A DNA stretch of 64,000 nucleotides, taken from NCBI GenBank assembly GCA_963971535.1, contig OZ020589.1, positions 92,941,182-93,005,181 of the forward strand, in the 5' to 3' direction. Under the pieces are notes generated by a model that saw only the letters and a list, made by a program, of their open reading frames with translations, was not told the origin of the DNA and made no database searches. The DNA is from Notolepis coatsorum (lineage: Eukaryota > Chordata > Actinopteri > Aulopiformes > Paralepididae). Positions 20,046-31,110 of the stretch are shown piece by piece; positions within the stretch are counted from its first letter, which is position 1, and each line of letters starts with the position of its first letter. A program made the translations under genes and the position numbers.

Positions 20046-22070
20046 TTACAGGGGCCAGTGTTGAATTGCAGTCTCCCGTAGGTGTCCCTTGAGAGAGGTT
20101 TTGAAAGTGGGTAGTGATCCACATTCCTTTACAGCTTTGGGTAGGGCGTTCCACATTGATGTGGCATAATTGCGAAACGTGTTTAGTCCCTTATTTGAGC
20201 CGAATCTGGGTTTAACATGATTTGTGGAGCTCCCTCTGGTGTTGTGATCGTGGTATTCACTGACCTTTGGGAAGTATTTTGACATGTACATGGGTACCTT
20301 GGTCGTGTAGTGTATCTTGTAGACCAGGCCCATTGCAAGTTGTTGTACTCTGTCGTCTACTCTAAGCCATCCTAGGTTGTCAAAGTGGGCAGGGGTGAGG
20401 TGGGTTCTAGGAGTAAGGTCAAGCAGTAGTCTGACCAGTTTGTTTTGAGATGTTTGTAATTTTGTTTTTAGCGCCTTTGAGGTGCTTTGGTACCATGAGG
20501 TGCAAGCATAGTCGTAGTACCCCTGAATGAGTGCTCCTGCCAGAGTCTTCAGGGTGTTCTTGTTTACCAGAGAGGAGATCCGGTACAAGAATCGAGTTCG
20601 TTGGTTGACTTTTTTTATTACATTGGATGCCATTTTGTCACAGGAGAGATTAGCCTCTAGGATGGAACCCAGGTAGGTAATTTCATCTTTCCTTGTGACA
20701 ATATTGTCACCCACTGTAACTGAGAAGCCGTCGGTCTTGCTGAGTTTGTTATTTGAACCGAAGAGAATGGACTCTGTTTTGCCCATGTGTAATGATAGTT
20801 TGTTATCAGCGAGCCATATGCAGATTCTGCCTAGTTCCGAGCTGAGGGTTTTTTCAACCTGTAACTTGTTCTTGTCAGAGACCAGCAGGGCTGAGTCGTC
20901 CGCAAACAGGAACAAGTTGCAGTCACAAGCTGACGACATGTCATTTGCATAAATTAGGAACAGTAGCGGTCCTAGTATGCTTCCTTGTGGAACACCACAG
21001 CTCACTGTGAGGGGGGGGGATAGGGTACCGTTTACCTCCACCATCTGTTCCCTCCCCTCAAGGTAGGATTGCATCCAGCTCACTGATAGACTATCAAAAC
21101 CAATTGCTTTTAGCTTGTCAATCAGAATGGAGTGATTGACCGTGTCAAAGGCCTTTTGTAGGTCCAGCATGACCATGCCGCAGTATTTGCCTGCATCCAC
21201 CTCTTGTTTGATGTGGTCATTCAAATAGAGAAGGCATGTGTCAGTGGAGTGGGATGTTCTGAAGCCAGATTGGAATTCGTAGATTAGATTTTTTTCCGCT
21301 AGGTACTTTTCGACCTGTTCGTAGACTATTTTTTCCATGACTTTCGAGATGGAGGTGAGAATAGAAACAGGGCGGTAGTTGCCTGGGTCTAATTTGCTGC
21401 CCTTTTTGTGCAGAGGGGTCACCCTCGCAATTTTGAAGTCCTTGGGGACGTGTCCCTGTTTTATGGAGAGGTTTATTATGTGTGTGATGATTGGGGTGAT
21501 GGCGGCTGCTGAGTCTCTGAGGAATTTGGAGGGGATGTTGTCATGGCCAGTGGCCTTGTTAGGTTGGAGGGCGCTCAGTTTATTGAGTACCTCATCTGTT
21601 GTTACCATTTCCAGCTTGAAGTCGTCCTTGCGGACCCCTAGGTTTTTGTAGTAAGCTACTATGTGTTCTACCCCATAAAGCCCTGAGTGGGAGGGTAGTT
21701 TGTTTACCAGTGTTGTGGCTATGTTTGTGAAGAAAATGTTTAAGTAATTGGCTACATCCAGCTTGTCTGTGATGAGCGTGTTGTCCGTTTTTATGTTTAT
21801 GTTTGAGAATCTGGTTTTAAGTTTTTTACTGCATCCTAGTTGATTATTGAGTAATTTCCAAAGTTCACGCGGTTTGTTTTTGTTTTCCTCAGTTTTGTCA
21901 TTGATGAAATTCTTTTTTGCAGTTTTGATCATGGAGTTTACGTCGTTTCTTAGTCTGTTTCTTTCTAGTTTGAGTTCAGTCACATGGGCTTGGAGTTCAC
22001 TGCTTGTGCTTTTAGTAAGCTTTGACTGACTTTTACGAAACTCAGAGCATTTTTTGTCTCTGGTTTTCAT
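20046..22070 (-). CDS. L2-like LINE reverse transcriptase (endonuclease missing)
   Basis: 674 codons. RT blocks in order: IARVTPLHKKGSKLDPGNYR, FQSGFRTSHSTDTCLL, VMLDLQKAFDTVNHSIL, CGVPQGSILGPLLFLIYAND and the catalytic LFLFADDSALL. The C-terminal region has the thumb-like stretch ending near NALPKAVK. The frame is intact, but the element lacks the N-terminal endonuclease, so it cannot transpose alone. A diverged copy with frameshifts lies at 27065-28447. Confidence 0.93.
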   Translation of the reverse strand: MKTRDKKCSEFRKSQSKLTKSTSSELQAHVTELKLERNRLRNDVNSMIKTAKKNFINDKTEENKNKPRELWKLLNNQLGCSKKLKTRFSNINIKTDNTLITDKLDVANYLNIFFTNIATTLVNKLPSHSGLYGVEHIVAYYKNLGVRKDDFKLEMVTTDEVLNKLSALQPNKATGHDNIPSKFLRDSAAAITPIITHIINLSIKQGHVPKDFKIARVTPLHKKGSKLDPGNYRPVSILTSISKVMEKIVYEQVEKYLAEKNLIYEFQSGFRTSHSTDTCLLYLNDHIKQEVDAGKYCGMVMLDLQKAFDTVNHSILIDKLKAIGFDSLSVSWMQSYLEGREQMVEVNGTLSPPLTVSCGVPQGSILGPLLFLIYANDMSSACDCNLFLFADDSALLVSDKNKLQVEKTLSSELGRICIWLADNKLSLHMGKTESILFGSNNKLSKTDGFSVTVGDNIVTRKDEITYLGSILEANLSCDKMASNVIKKVNQRTRFLYRISSLVNKNTLKTLAGALIQGYYDYACTSWYQSTSKALKTKLQTSQNKLVRLLLDLTPRTHLTPAHFDNLGWLRVDDRVQQLAMGLVYKIHYTTKVPMYMSKYFPKVSEYHDHNTRGSSTNHVKPRFGSNKGLNTFRNYATSMWNALPKAVKECGSLPTFKTSLKGHLRETAIQHWPL

Positions 22071-22369
22071 AGCGGCCAGGTGACTGAAAAGGTGACTGAA
22101 AACTGGATTGATGCAAGTTACATGAACATGTCTGTTTGAGGAAACAAAATAATGTATTAAACTATTACACTATTACACACTATTACACTATTGCATTATT
22201 ACACATTTGCACAATATTACACTATATAACACTATTACATACTAGGACTACCCTATGACAATATTACACTATTACACACTATGTCCCTATACACTATTAA
22301 ACAGTAGCACACTTAGATAAGATAAACCTTATCCCTGTGGGATAATTCTATTAATTTTTTCAAATAATT

Positions 22370-23710
22370 ATTATTCCTCTATTTAAATCTGGGGACAAAC
22401 ACAGTTTTACCAACTACAGGCCAGTGTCTTTGCTTTCACAATTTTCCAAGATTCTTGATTCATGATTCTTAGATTCTTAGATTCTGAGTGAGAGTCGGTA
22501 TGGATTCAGGGCAAATCGATCAACAGCCTTAGCCTTAATGAATATATATGAAGAAATAACCACAACCGTAGATGAAAGGAATTACACAATAGGAATAGGA
22601 AATACACTTAAAAAAAGCATTTGATACGATTGATCATCACATTTTAATTTCTAAATTACAAACATGCGGTGTGAGAGGGGTGGCGATTAACTGGTTAAGT
22701 GGCTATCTTGAAAATAGACAACAATATGTTTTCAGGTGACAATTATATAATTGCCTATTGTCTACATTAGCTACAAATACACTGTATTTGTAATACACTG
22801 TTTAGAACAATACTATTTGGAAATATTATGGCTGTATTACTAGTGTGTAACATATTAGAAGTGCATTCTTGCCTGACAATTGGTAGACCTTTTTACCATG
22901 TATTCATTTGTGATCATTGACCCCTCTTTTAGCTAGATGGTCAAAATGACAGCAACAGCAAAGACCTAAAAATACACATTTTCTGAACATTACATTTGAG
23001 GTGGAGCCAACTATATTGAATGTGTTGTCCCTCAAGGTTCGGTCCTGGGGCCCACACTTTTTTATTTTATATATTAATGATATATGTGAAGTGTCAAACA
23101 TATTGCAATTTGTTTTATTTGCTGTCGATACAAATTTCTGTATTCCAAATTACAAATGAAATGTGTAAACTTAAGATATGGTTTAATAACAATAAGCTAT
23201 CCCTAAATTTGGAAAAACGAAATGTATGATATTTACTAATCGAAAGAAGGACAATGTGGCATTATGTATTGACAAAGGAATCCAAGGATTATGTTGGATG
23301 AGAAAATGACATGGAAGCCACATATAATGTACATAAAAAAATAAGGTAGCCAAGAGTGTTTTGTTTTGAACAAGGCAAAGAATGTGCTTGATTATAATTC
23401 TATGCAAATATTATATTGTTCACTCATCCTACCATATTTGAGTTACTGTGTGGAAGTGTGGGGTAACACGTATGAAAGCAACATAAAGCCCTTATTTATA
23501 TTACAGAAGAGAGCAGTAAGAATAGTTCACAATGTAGATTCAAGAGAACATACCAATGAATTATGTATTAAATCCAAACTATTGAAACTTAAAGAGTTAG
23601 CTGTAATACAGACTTTATTAGTTTTGTTTAGAGTAAATGCAGAGTATTACAAGCAAATATACAGAGGTTGTTTGGTCCCTAATCTTTCACACCTCCTTGC
23701 AGCGTTTTGA
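22370..23710 (+). pseudogene. Degraded LINE reverse transcriptase in the right arm
   Basis: Mirror of 9783-11130, with the same broken motifs, including the C-terminal 114-codon piece at 23366-23710. It is older than the L2 at 18093-22077, since it is shared by both arms. Confidence 0.8.
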
Positions 23711-23828
23711 CACCTAACACCCCCCCCTGTTCACACCCAGATCCTCAAAAAGACAGATATTTACAGCACTTTATATTTTCACCCCAACTCTAATCTATCA
23801 TGTCTTTAACTTTTATACCTAATCATAT

Positions 23829-24250
23829 ATTGATTGATTGATTGAAAAGTTTATTAACAGATTGCAGAATGGGTACAGTTTCAAAGTTTTTTATTTTGAA
23901 TAAGGCCTTTTCCCCACACTCTGTGCTATTTCAGGTTACTGTGACATTAAAAGAGGGGTTAGATGTGCATGTTGGTAAGGGAAGTTGACCTGAAAATGCA
24001 TGCTTACCATTGCTACAGTGTATGGACATTCAGGCCTTGAAGTGATCTATATCCAAAATAAGTCTTAATTAAAGATGGTTGAAACAGTTAAAACAGCTTG
24101 GACATATATTTTCAGGACTGTTTTCACAAACAGTGTTGTATTTGTAAATCTGCTATGTCCTAAATGTCTGGATGTATTGAAAAAAGGGGGACTCTGATGT
24201 AAACAAGACATACGTTTTTCTATGATCTGTAGCCTTTTAATTTTAGTTTT
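23829..24250. repeat. L2 3'-end fragments in the right arm
   Basis: Mirror of 9240-9665: a TTGATTGATTGA tail with AACAGATTGCAGAATGGG at about 23829-23877, and the GGGGGACTCTGATGTAAAC motif near 24187. Confidence 0.75.
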
Positions 24251-25389
24251 ACGAAATAAGAAAATAAGAATCACCACCCAAACTGTCAATTAGTTGGTAT
24301 TACTTTTACATTTAGTCAATTAGTTGACGTTTTTATCCAAATTATAATTATAATACATCTCTGTCAGCGGTGTAACAATATTCATCAAAGTGTAGGTTAG
24401 TTTATTAGGACATATGCCTGTTTATGGGGAAATCTTTTAAAATATGTGTGAAAACATGTGAACAATGTGTGAACTAAAATATGCTATGAGTATAATGTTG
24501 TACATTACTTGTACATGTTACAAAGATATAAACCATTTGAATGATGACTGTAAATGTGTATTGAGTTGTCCCCTAATCTTCACGCCTCCCATGCTGTGTT
24601 TTAGCACCTAAGAGAGCCCTGTTCACACCCCCGATCAGAGACACACACCTCACAGACACACATAGATCTTTTCTGTACTTTATATTTTCAGCCCAACTCT
24701 TTTAATAATAACTCTAAAATAATTAATGTGCATAATATAAAACACTGTAATGCAACCTTTTTAAAGAATCTAGAATTCAAAGAATTCAAACCCTAGACCC
24801 ATGCATGCTAATGTAATGGTGCACTTTTAATTTTACAAATTACATTTGTAATTTTCTTTTTGCTTAAACACAAGTGTATAAAGATTATGTCTTATCCATG
24901 AAACTAATATACATACATACATTTGTAATTTGGAATACAAAAAATTTATTTTACATTTATTTAGACTTTTGCTTAAACACATTAGACACATTACATTTGT
25001 AATTTGGAATACACTTATCTAAAGATTGTGACATTTGGCATCTGGCATTAAGAAAACACACACAGACACCTTGGGGGCTGTTTTTCTACAGAAACGGGAA
25101 GTCGCAGAGTCATAAATCTGCTTTTGGCAGATGGTTTTGAGTCATCTCATTGGTCCTAGTCTTTCACCAGCCTCGTATGACATCTACGGGGTTTGTCACT
25201 ATCAGAATTTTCAGAGAAGCTGCAGTTAGACAGAGGGAGAAATATTCAGTCTACTGAGAGACATTTGAGAGAACACACAGCCTACAGAGTGGAGACACAC
25301 ACCAACAGCAAACAGATAGAGAGAGGGTATTTCTTAAGATACAAAACATCACTTGGAAGAAAATGCACTTTCTTAAGATACACTCACCA

Positions 25390-25610
25390 TTTGAAATAAA
25401 TGCACTTTCTGAAGAAAACACACATTGTATTTTACATTTGGCTTTTGGCATTAAGAAAACACACACACATTTGAAATAAATGCACTTTCTGAAGAAAACA
25501 CACATTGTATTTTACATTTAGCATTTGATATTAAGAAAACACACACACATTTGAAATAAATGCACTTTCTGAAGAAAACACACATTGTATTTTACATTTA
25601 GCATTTGGAA
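25390..25610 (-). repeat. 80-bp tandem repeat (right arm)
   Basis: Mirror of 7885-8104, three copies of the GCACTTTCTGAAGAAAACAC block at 80-bp spacing. Confidence 0.85.
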
Positions 25611-25849
25611 TACACAAATTCTTAAGACTTTGGAATACACATAATGTATTCAACCTTGTAAAACTTAATTGTGAAGATATATTCTGAAAACTTTTGGAAA
25701 TACAGAAATACATATTGTGAAAACCATGGAATACATACAATCTGAAAATAAAAAAAACGTTTGAATCTAAAAAAATTTGAATATTTTATTTTGAAGGACT
25801 TTTTTTTTTTTGAAAAAAATAAAACTTTTATTTTGAAAAAAATCTGAAA

Positions 25850-26156
25850 ACTCCTCCCCTTCCGAAAACCGGATGTCCCGCCCTCAAAACCGGATGTCCC
25901 GCCTCCTTACATCCTAGACCAATCAGAGAAGCCCTAGGGGGTCATAAATCATCAAAAAAAGGGGGCGTGGCTACAATCCATCAAACTTTGATATATGCCC
26001 TTATAAGGTATGACATACACCTAAGTCCCACCCCCTTAAACCTCTCGACCAATCAGAACGCTCCAAATTCCAAAAAGGGGCGTTGCTACAATCAATCAAA
26101 TTAAACAGGGCGTGTTTTGCATAATGAGACAGGTGGTGCATACCACCTCTCTCTCT
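25850..26156 (-). promoter_or_regulatory. Right terminal control block of the palindromic element
   Basis: Inverted copy of the left tip: paired ACCGGATGTCCCGCC units, CCAAT boxes (CCAATCAG), the CArG site CCTTATAAGG, GC boxes, the GGTGGTGCATACCACC hairpin, and the terminal CCTCTCTCTCT next to the TSD CGCCTC. Confidence 0.45.
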
Positions 26157-26162
26157 CGCCTC

Positions 26163-26779
26163 GTTGCCCGCTTTACGCGTTTGCGCTTTGGTGGTTTTGG
26201 AACCAAACCCCTTTTGGATTATCTGTTTTTGTGTGTTTGGATAACACTGAAGAAGTACCGTTTTTGTTTTGCACTGGACTCAGCTAAATTGTATGTTTGG
26301 ATAACACTGAAGAAGTACCGTTTTGTTTTGTACTGGACTCAGCTAAATTGTGTGTTTGGATAACAATGAAGAAGTACCGTTTTGTTTTGTACTGGACTCA
26401 GCTAACTTGTGTGTAGTTTACACCGAAGATCAAGTCACTTGTATTTCATACTGGACTCAGCTAAGGGAGGACTGAACTGCACTGCCTCTGTGTACTGTTG
26501 GACTGTTGTTGATCTCTCTCTCTCTCTCTCCGTTTCCACTCCGAGTTGGAGCTGGGAGTATCTGCAGAGCCGCAACGGCGTCTATGCCGATTCCCCACCT
26601 CTAACACCGGGAGGATCTGCAGAGCCGCAGACAACTCTGCCGAAGGCATTCTCCCTTTTTGTTGTTCAGAATTGTTACTTGACTCTTTTTGATTCTGTAA
26701 ATAAATATGCCCTAGTGTTTGGCTAACTCTGAACTACCTGTCTGTGCCGTGCTGTTGAGGTCGGTTTCAAACCCTAACA
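26163..26779 (+). repeat. Gypsy 5' LTR, second part, with a 60-bp tandem repeat
   Basis: Resumes with GTTGCCCG after the TSD and runs to CCCTAACA at 26779, giving a total LTR of about 916 bp. It holds three good copies and one diverged copy of a 60-bp repeat (GTTTGGATAACACTGAAG at 26235, 26295 and 26354), a (CT)n run near 26515 and an AATAAA at about 26699. The rest of the 3' LTR is not available for comparison, so the repeat number in that copy is unknown. Confidence 0.8.
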
Positions 26780-26792
26780 TTACGACCCGACC

Positions 26793-27047
26793 ATGACGAC
26801 CTCAGCCGACACAGACAGAGTCAGAACAGCGTTGGCAGTCCAGATTGAATTAATCAACGACCACAGCCTACAGTTAGGTGCGGCTGCGGCTGCTGTACAG
26901 GAGCTCCGAGCCCAGGTCCTGCCTATTCAGGAGTCCCTTGGCTCTCTGGCTACCCTGCAGACAGCCCAGGGTAATCAGCAGGCTGATATTCTTCACCAAT
27001 TACAAACTCTGAGTGAAGCATTTAACGCCCTGCTTGTAACCCCACCT
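26793..27047 (+). pseudogene. Gypsy gag, N-terminal part, cut by an L2
   Basis: Starts ATGACGACCTCAGCC soon after the LTR. The 85 or so residues (VQELRAQVLPIQESLGSLA...) look coiled-coil, as at the start of many chromovirus Gag proteins. The frame runs into L2 sequence at about 27048; gag resumes after 29917. Confidence 0.75.
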
Positions 27048-29917
27048 GCTTCAAAATTGCGAGGGTGGCCCCTCTGCACAAAAAGGGCAGCAAATTAGAC
27101 CCAGGCAACTACCGCCCTGTTTCTATTCTCACCTCCATCTCGAAAGTCATGGAAAAAATAGTCTACGAACAGGTCGAAAAGTACCTAGCGGAAAAAAATC
27201 TAATCTACGAATTCCAATCTGGCTTCAGAACATACCACTCCACTGAGACATGCCTTCTCTATTTGAATGACCACATCAAACAAGAGGTGGACGCAGGCAA
27301 ATACTGCGGCATGGTCATGCTGGACCTACAAAAGGCCTTTGACACGGTCAATCACTCCATTCTGATTGACAAGCTAAAAGCAATTGGTTTTGATAGTCTA
27401 TCAGTGAGCTGGAGGCAATCCTACCTTGAGGGGAGGGAACAGATGGTGGAGGTAAACGGTACCCTATCCCCCCCCCCTCACAGTGAGCTGTGGTGTTCCA
27501 CAAGGAAGCATACTAGGACCGCTACTGTTCCTAATTTATGCAAATGACATGTCGTCAGCTTGTGACTGCAACTTGTTCCTGTTTGCGGACGACTCAGCCC
27601 TGCTGGTCTCTGACAAGAACAAGTTACAGGTTGAAAAAACCCTCAGCTCGGAACTAGGCAGAATCTGCATATGGCTCGCTGATAACAAACTATCATTACA
27701 CATGGGCAAAACAGAGTCCATTCTCTTCGGTTCAAATAACAAACTCAGCAAGACCGACGGCTTCTCAGTTACAGTGGGTGACAATATTGTCACAAGGAAA
27801 GATGAAATTACCTACCAGGGTTCCATCCTAGAGGCTAATCTCTCCTGTGACAAAATGGCATCCAATGTAATAAAAAAAGTCAACCAACGAACTCGATTCT
27901 TGTACCGGATCTCCTCTCTGGTAAACAAGAATACCCTGAAGACTATGGCAGGAGCACTCATTCAGGGGTACTACGACTATGCTTGCACCTCATGGTACCA
28001 AAGCACCTCAAAGGCGCTAAAACAAAATTACAAACATCTCAAAACAAACTGGTCAGACTACTGCTTGACCTTACTCCTAGAACCCACCTCACCCCTGCCC
28101 ACTTTGACAACCTAGGATGGCTTAGAGTAGACGACAGAGTACAGCAACTTGCAATGGGCCTGGTCTACAAGATACACTACACGACCAAGGTACCCATGTA
28201 CATGTCAAAATACTTCCCAAAGGTCAGTGAATACCACGATCACAACACCAGAGGGAGCTCCACAAATCATGTTAAACCCAGATTCGGCTCAAATAAGGGA
28301 CTAAACACGTTTCGCAATTATGCCACATCAATGTGGAACACCCTACCCAAAGCTGTAAAGAAATCACTGGATCACTACCCACTTTCAAAACCTCTCTCAA
28401 GTGACACCTATGGGAGACTGCAATTCAACACTGGCCCCTGTAAATAACCCAACCCCCTCCAATGTACAGTCATTTACCTAGTATGGTTTTGTCAATAGTC
28501 CAATGTACAATTTTGTTTGTTTGTACAGTGTCTCCTCCCCCCCCCCTCAATGTACAGTTTTGCTTGTTTATACAGTGTGCCCCCCCCCCCAACCACCTCC
28601 AATGTAAATTACCCAGTATGGTTGTCAATATCCCAATGTACCCAACCCCCCCCACCCAACCTCCTCCAATGTACAGTTTCTACGTAAAATGTATATACTC
28701 CCTTTTCTTGACTCCTTCTGTATCACAAGCAGTACTGTATTTGCAAATCTGGTATGTCATAAATGTATAGATGTAGCAGTACTGACTATCTGTATGTCAT
28801 GTATGTCATATATGTCCTGATGAATTGAAAATGGGGGACCCTGATGTAAACAAGACGAAAGTCTTTCTCTGGTCTGCATCCCCTTAACACTTTGGTTGCC
28901 TAAGGTTAAATTAATGATATACCATAGATTGCCAGCGCTATTTGTCTATGGAGAAAGTCCCCTTCTTTGCAGGGCTATAACTTTTTAAATTCTATTGCTA
29001 CATTGCCATTATTAGGGCCCATTCAAAGTCCTATATGTATTGTTCATTGTGTAGCAACGTTAAACTTTTTCATTCACATATTCATAGTAAAGTATGGTCT
29101 AATGTATAAGTATGTTTTCATCTCTTTCTGCAGCTTTCTCCAGAACGTGATATATAGCCCCAAATGCATTATATTGATGATGAAATACAGTTTGATGGCA
29201 ATCAGCGCGATATAAAAAATTCCAACTAGACGTACTTCTAGAAGTTACTACACGTCATCTGATGTTGACCGGATGGGCGAGGGGGCGTTTATAATTCCGT
29301 GGGCAGCGTTATACCAATCATCTAATGTGGGTCAAATGTTGATAATATCAGTTATTATCGAAGACGGTAACGTTACACGCTGAAACTCACCCCAGTCTCC
29401 GCGCGCCGTTGGGCGATCATCGTCGAGTAGAAATTTTATCATTATGGGATATATTATTACCCGGTCCATCTCCAGCTTGTATAATGGTATATACGTCCAA
29501 ATCATGTTGTTTATCGAGTTATTGGCAATCGATCGCTATGTAGTGTGACAAGCTAGAGTCACGGGACATGTACCGAGTGGCCGGAAGCAATACGGACGTC
29601 TAGCAAAACCTCTACTGCGCTTCCTGTTAAGCGGTTGCGCCGATCGGCCACCAGATGGCGCTCCTGAACCGCCAGAGAGCTCAGTGGGTCCTGCTGGTGG
29701 ATCTCAGGCCAGCGGAGGGACATTATGAATCCGATTGCAGATTTTTGAAATAATGATATAAGGACGCTGTACAGCGTCCCCCGGCAACTTTAGCATGGCC
29801 AGCAAAGACGTGAGAAGACGTGTCCCGGCACCCAAAGTGTTAACAATTATATGTATTGAGCTGATTTGTATCCATTCTGCAATCTGTTAATAAAGTTTTC
29901 AATCAATCAATCAATCA
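27048..29917 (+). mobile_element. 5'-truncated L2-like LINE inserted in Gypsy gag, with frameshifts
   Basis: Starts inside the RT domain (CTTCAAAATTGCGAGG) and ends with AATAAAGTTTTCAATCAATC repeats. The RT frame is broken at least twice: segments 27065-27547, 27483-28115 and 27983-28447 are in different frames but join to the same protein as 20046-22070, with FADD still readable. A TTAA-type MITE is nested in its 3' UTR. Exact insertion edges are uncertain by a few bases because no TSD is evident. Confidence 0.88.
28888..29839. mobile_element. TTAA-target (piggyBac-type) MITE in the L2 3' UTR
   Basis: Flanked by TTAA at 28884-28887 and 29840-29843. Ends are CACTTTGGTTGCC and, inverted, CACTTTGGGTGCC. 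The related L2 at 18093-22077 shows the empty site CCCCTTAACAATTG. 952 bp and no transposase frame, hence non-autonomous. Assignment to piggyBac rests on the TTAA target only. Confidence 0.82.
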
Positions 29918-30780
29918 TTCAGGAGTCTCGGCCAGAGCACCACCCGCAGCCGTGGCGGGCCCCGCGCCTCCCGATCCCGCACCTCGGGAGCCCCGTCTCT
30001 CCGAACCACGGTTGTTCAATGGTAACTTCGAGGATTGTGCCACATTCATCATGCAATGTGAGTTGGTTTTTCTTCATCAACCCAGCCGATTCACTTCAGA
30101 GGGAGCCCGAGTGGCTTACATGACTAACCTGCTCTCAGGCCGGGCAGCACAGTGGGTTACTGCCTCCTGGGCAATGGGGGCTGATTTTTGTTTTTCCTAC
30201 CCAGACTTCGTAGCAGAGCTCCGCAGGGTTTTCCACCACCCAGCCCGTGGCCAGGACCCAGGAGCTCGGATGGGCACCTTCCGGCAGGGCAGTGGCGGGG
30301 TCACCGACTACGTGCTAGAGTTCAGACTGGCCGCAACGGAGAGCGGTTGGAACGATCAAGCGCTTCGTCTCACCTTCATGAGGGGGCTCAACGACGCTGT
30401 AAGGGACCAGCTCGCGACCCGTGAGGAGCCTGAGTCCCTCGAGGACCTATTCAGCCTCGCCATTCGCATCGACGGACGCCTCCGGGAGAGAAGGCGTGAG
30501 AGAGCCCGACTGGGACCCCCAGAAGTTCCCCAGACCCCCCGCACTCGTGACGGTACTGCGGTCCGTCCTGCTCCCACCAACTGGTGGTTCCTTCCCCTCC
30601 CGTTCGGTGCCCGAGGAGGAACCCATGCAGCTGGGACGCTCACACCTTAGCCCGGCTGAACGGGAGGCCAGGTTCAGGTCCGGCCTTTGCCTCTACTGCG
30701 GCCGGGATGGGCACCGTATCTCCAACTGCCCCACCCGGCCAAAGGACCAGGCTCGCCGGGACCCCGGGAGATCCTGGTGA
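29918..30780 (+). pseudogene. Gypsy gag, C-terminal part with zinc knuckle, frameshifted
   Basis: The capsid part (frame of 29952-30650) contains PRLSEPRLFNGNFEDCATF and later FRQGSGGVTDYVLEFRLAA. Near 30590 the frame changes to one carrying [17 protein letters not shown] and the CCHC knuckle [14 protein letters not shown], ending at the TGA 30778-30780. The first switch is a disabling frameshift; the following move into the protease frame (-1) overlaps the gag end and may be natural. Confidence 0.85.
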
Positions 30781-31110
30781 GCCGTTTTTCTCGTTCCCAG
30801 AACCGTGCACCACCTAGCCGTCTGATGAGCGTCACCCTGGCCTGGGCGGACCAACGGGCGACGGTGGAGGCACTCATTGACTCGGGTGCTGACGAGAGTT
30901 TCCTGGATTTCGAGTTTGCTACCCAGGCCAACATTCCGCTAGAAGACCTCGGGAGACCCTTGGAGGTGTTCGCGTTGGACCAACACCGCCTGGCTGACAT
31001 CACTCAACGCACCTGTCCAGTCCTTCTCACCATTGCTGGTAACCACGTTGAGAGACTCCAGTTTTCCATCACCAGATCCCCTCTTGTCCCAGTAGTCCTG
31101 GGCAGGCCCT
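30781..31110 (+). CDS. Gypsy aspartic protease segment
   Basis: Catalytic motif [13 protein letters not shown], then the second conserved region [11 protein letters not shown]. The frame stops at 31119-31121, but the pol sequence continues in the next frame right after GRPWL ([11 protein letters not shown] ... [13 protein letters not shown]), showing a one-base frameshift near 31110 that separates protease from RT. Confidence 0.85.

Larger units (their letters stand above)
18093..22077 (-). mobile_element. L2-like LINE inserted in the right arm only
   Basis: The tail is a TTGA microsatellite (18093-18151), followed inward by the L2 3' end (AACAGATTGTAGAATGGG) and a 3' UTR with long G/C runs. 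The left arm shows the unbroken site (around 11400-11430), so this came after the palindrome formed. AGGT at both ends may be a 4-bp TSD. It is 5'-truncated: the endonuclease domain is missing. A hAT element (18307-19662) is nested in its 3' UTR. Confidence 0.88.
7349..26156. mobile_element. Palindromic Polinton/Maverick-type (adintovirus-like) element lacking core genes
   Basis: Seen: an 18,808-bp unit starting AGAGAGAGAGG and ending with the exact complement, flanked by a perfect 6-bp duplication CGCCTC (7343-7348 and 26157-26162) inside a Gypsy LTR whose other copy shows the empty site. The two halves are inverted copies of each other (7349-13942 and 15561-26156, the second enlarged by a later 4-kb L2/hAT insertion) around a unique 1.6-kb centre. 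Known: a 6-bp TSD and AG...CT termini with short terminal tandem repeats are typical of Polintons, which encode a retroviral-like integrase and protein-primed DNA polymerase. Not seen: polB, integrase, protease, ATPase or capsid genes. Inferred: a non-autonomous fold-back derivative of such a virus, mobilised in trans. Another transposon class with 6-bp TSDs cannot be fully excluded. Confidence 0.75.
15561..26156 (-). repeat. Right arm of the giant inverted repeat
   Basis: Reverse complement of 7349-13942. Subtracting the insertion at 18093-22077 leaves about 6.6 kb, equal to the left arm. Mirror landmarks: truncated 153-aa gene, membrane-type ORF, tRNA, AT-rich DNA, degraded LINE, L2 fragments, 80-bp tandem repeats, terminal control block. 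The join to the unique centre shares GTAA with the left arm and then a single mismatch before full identity. Confidence 0.93.
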
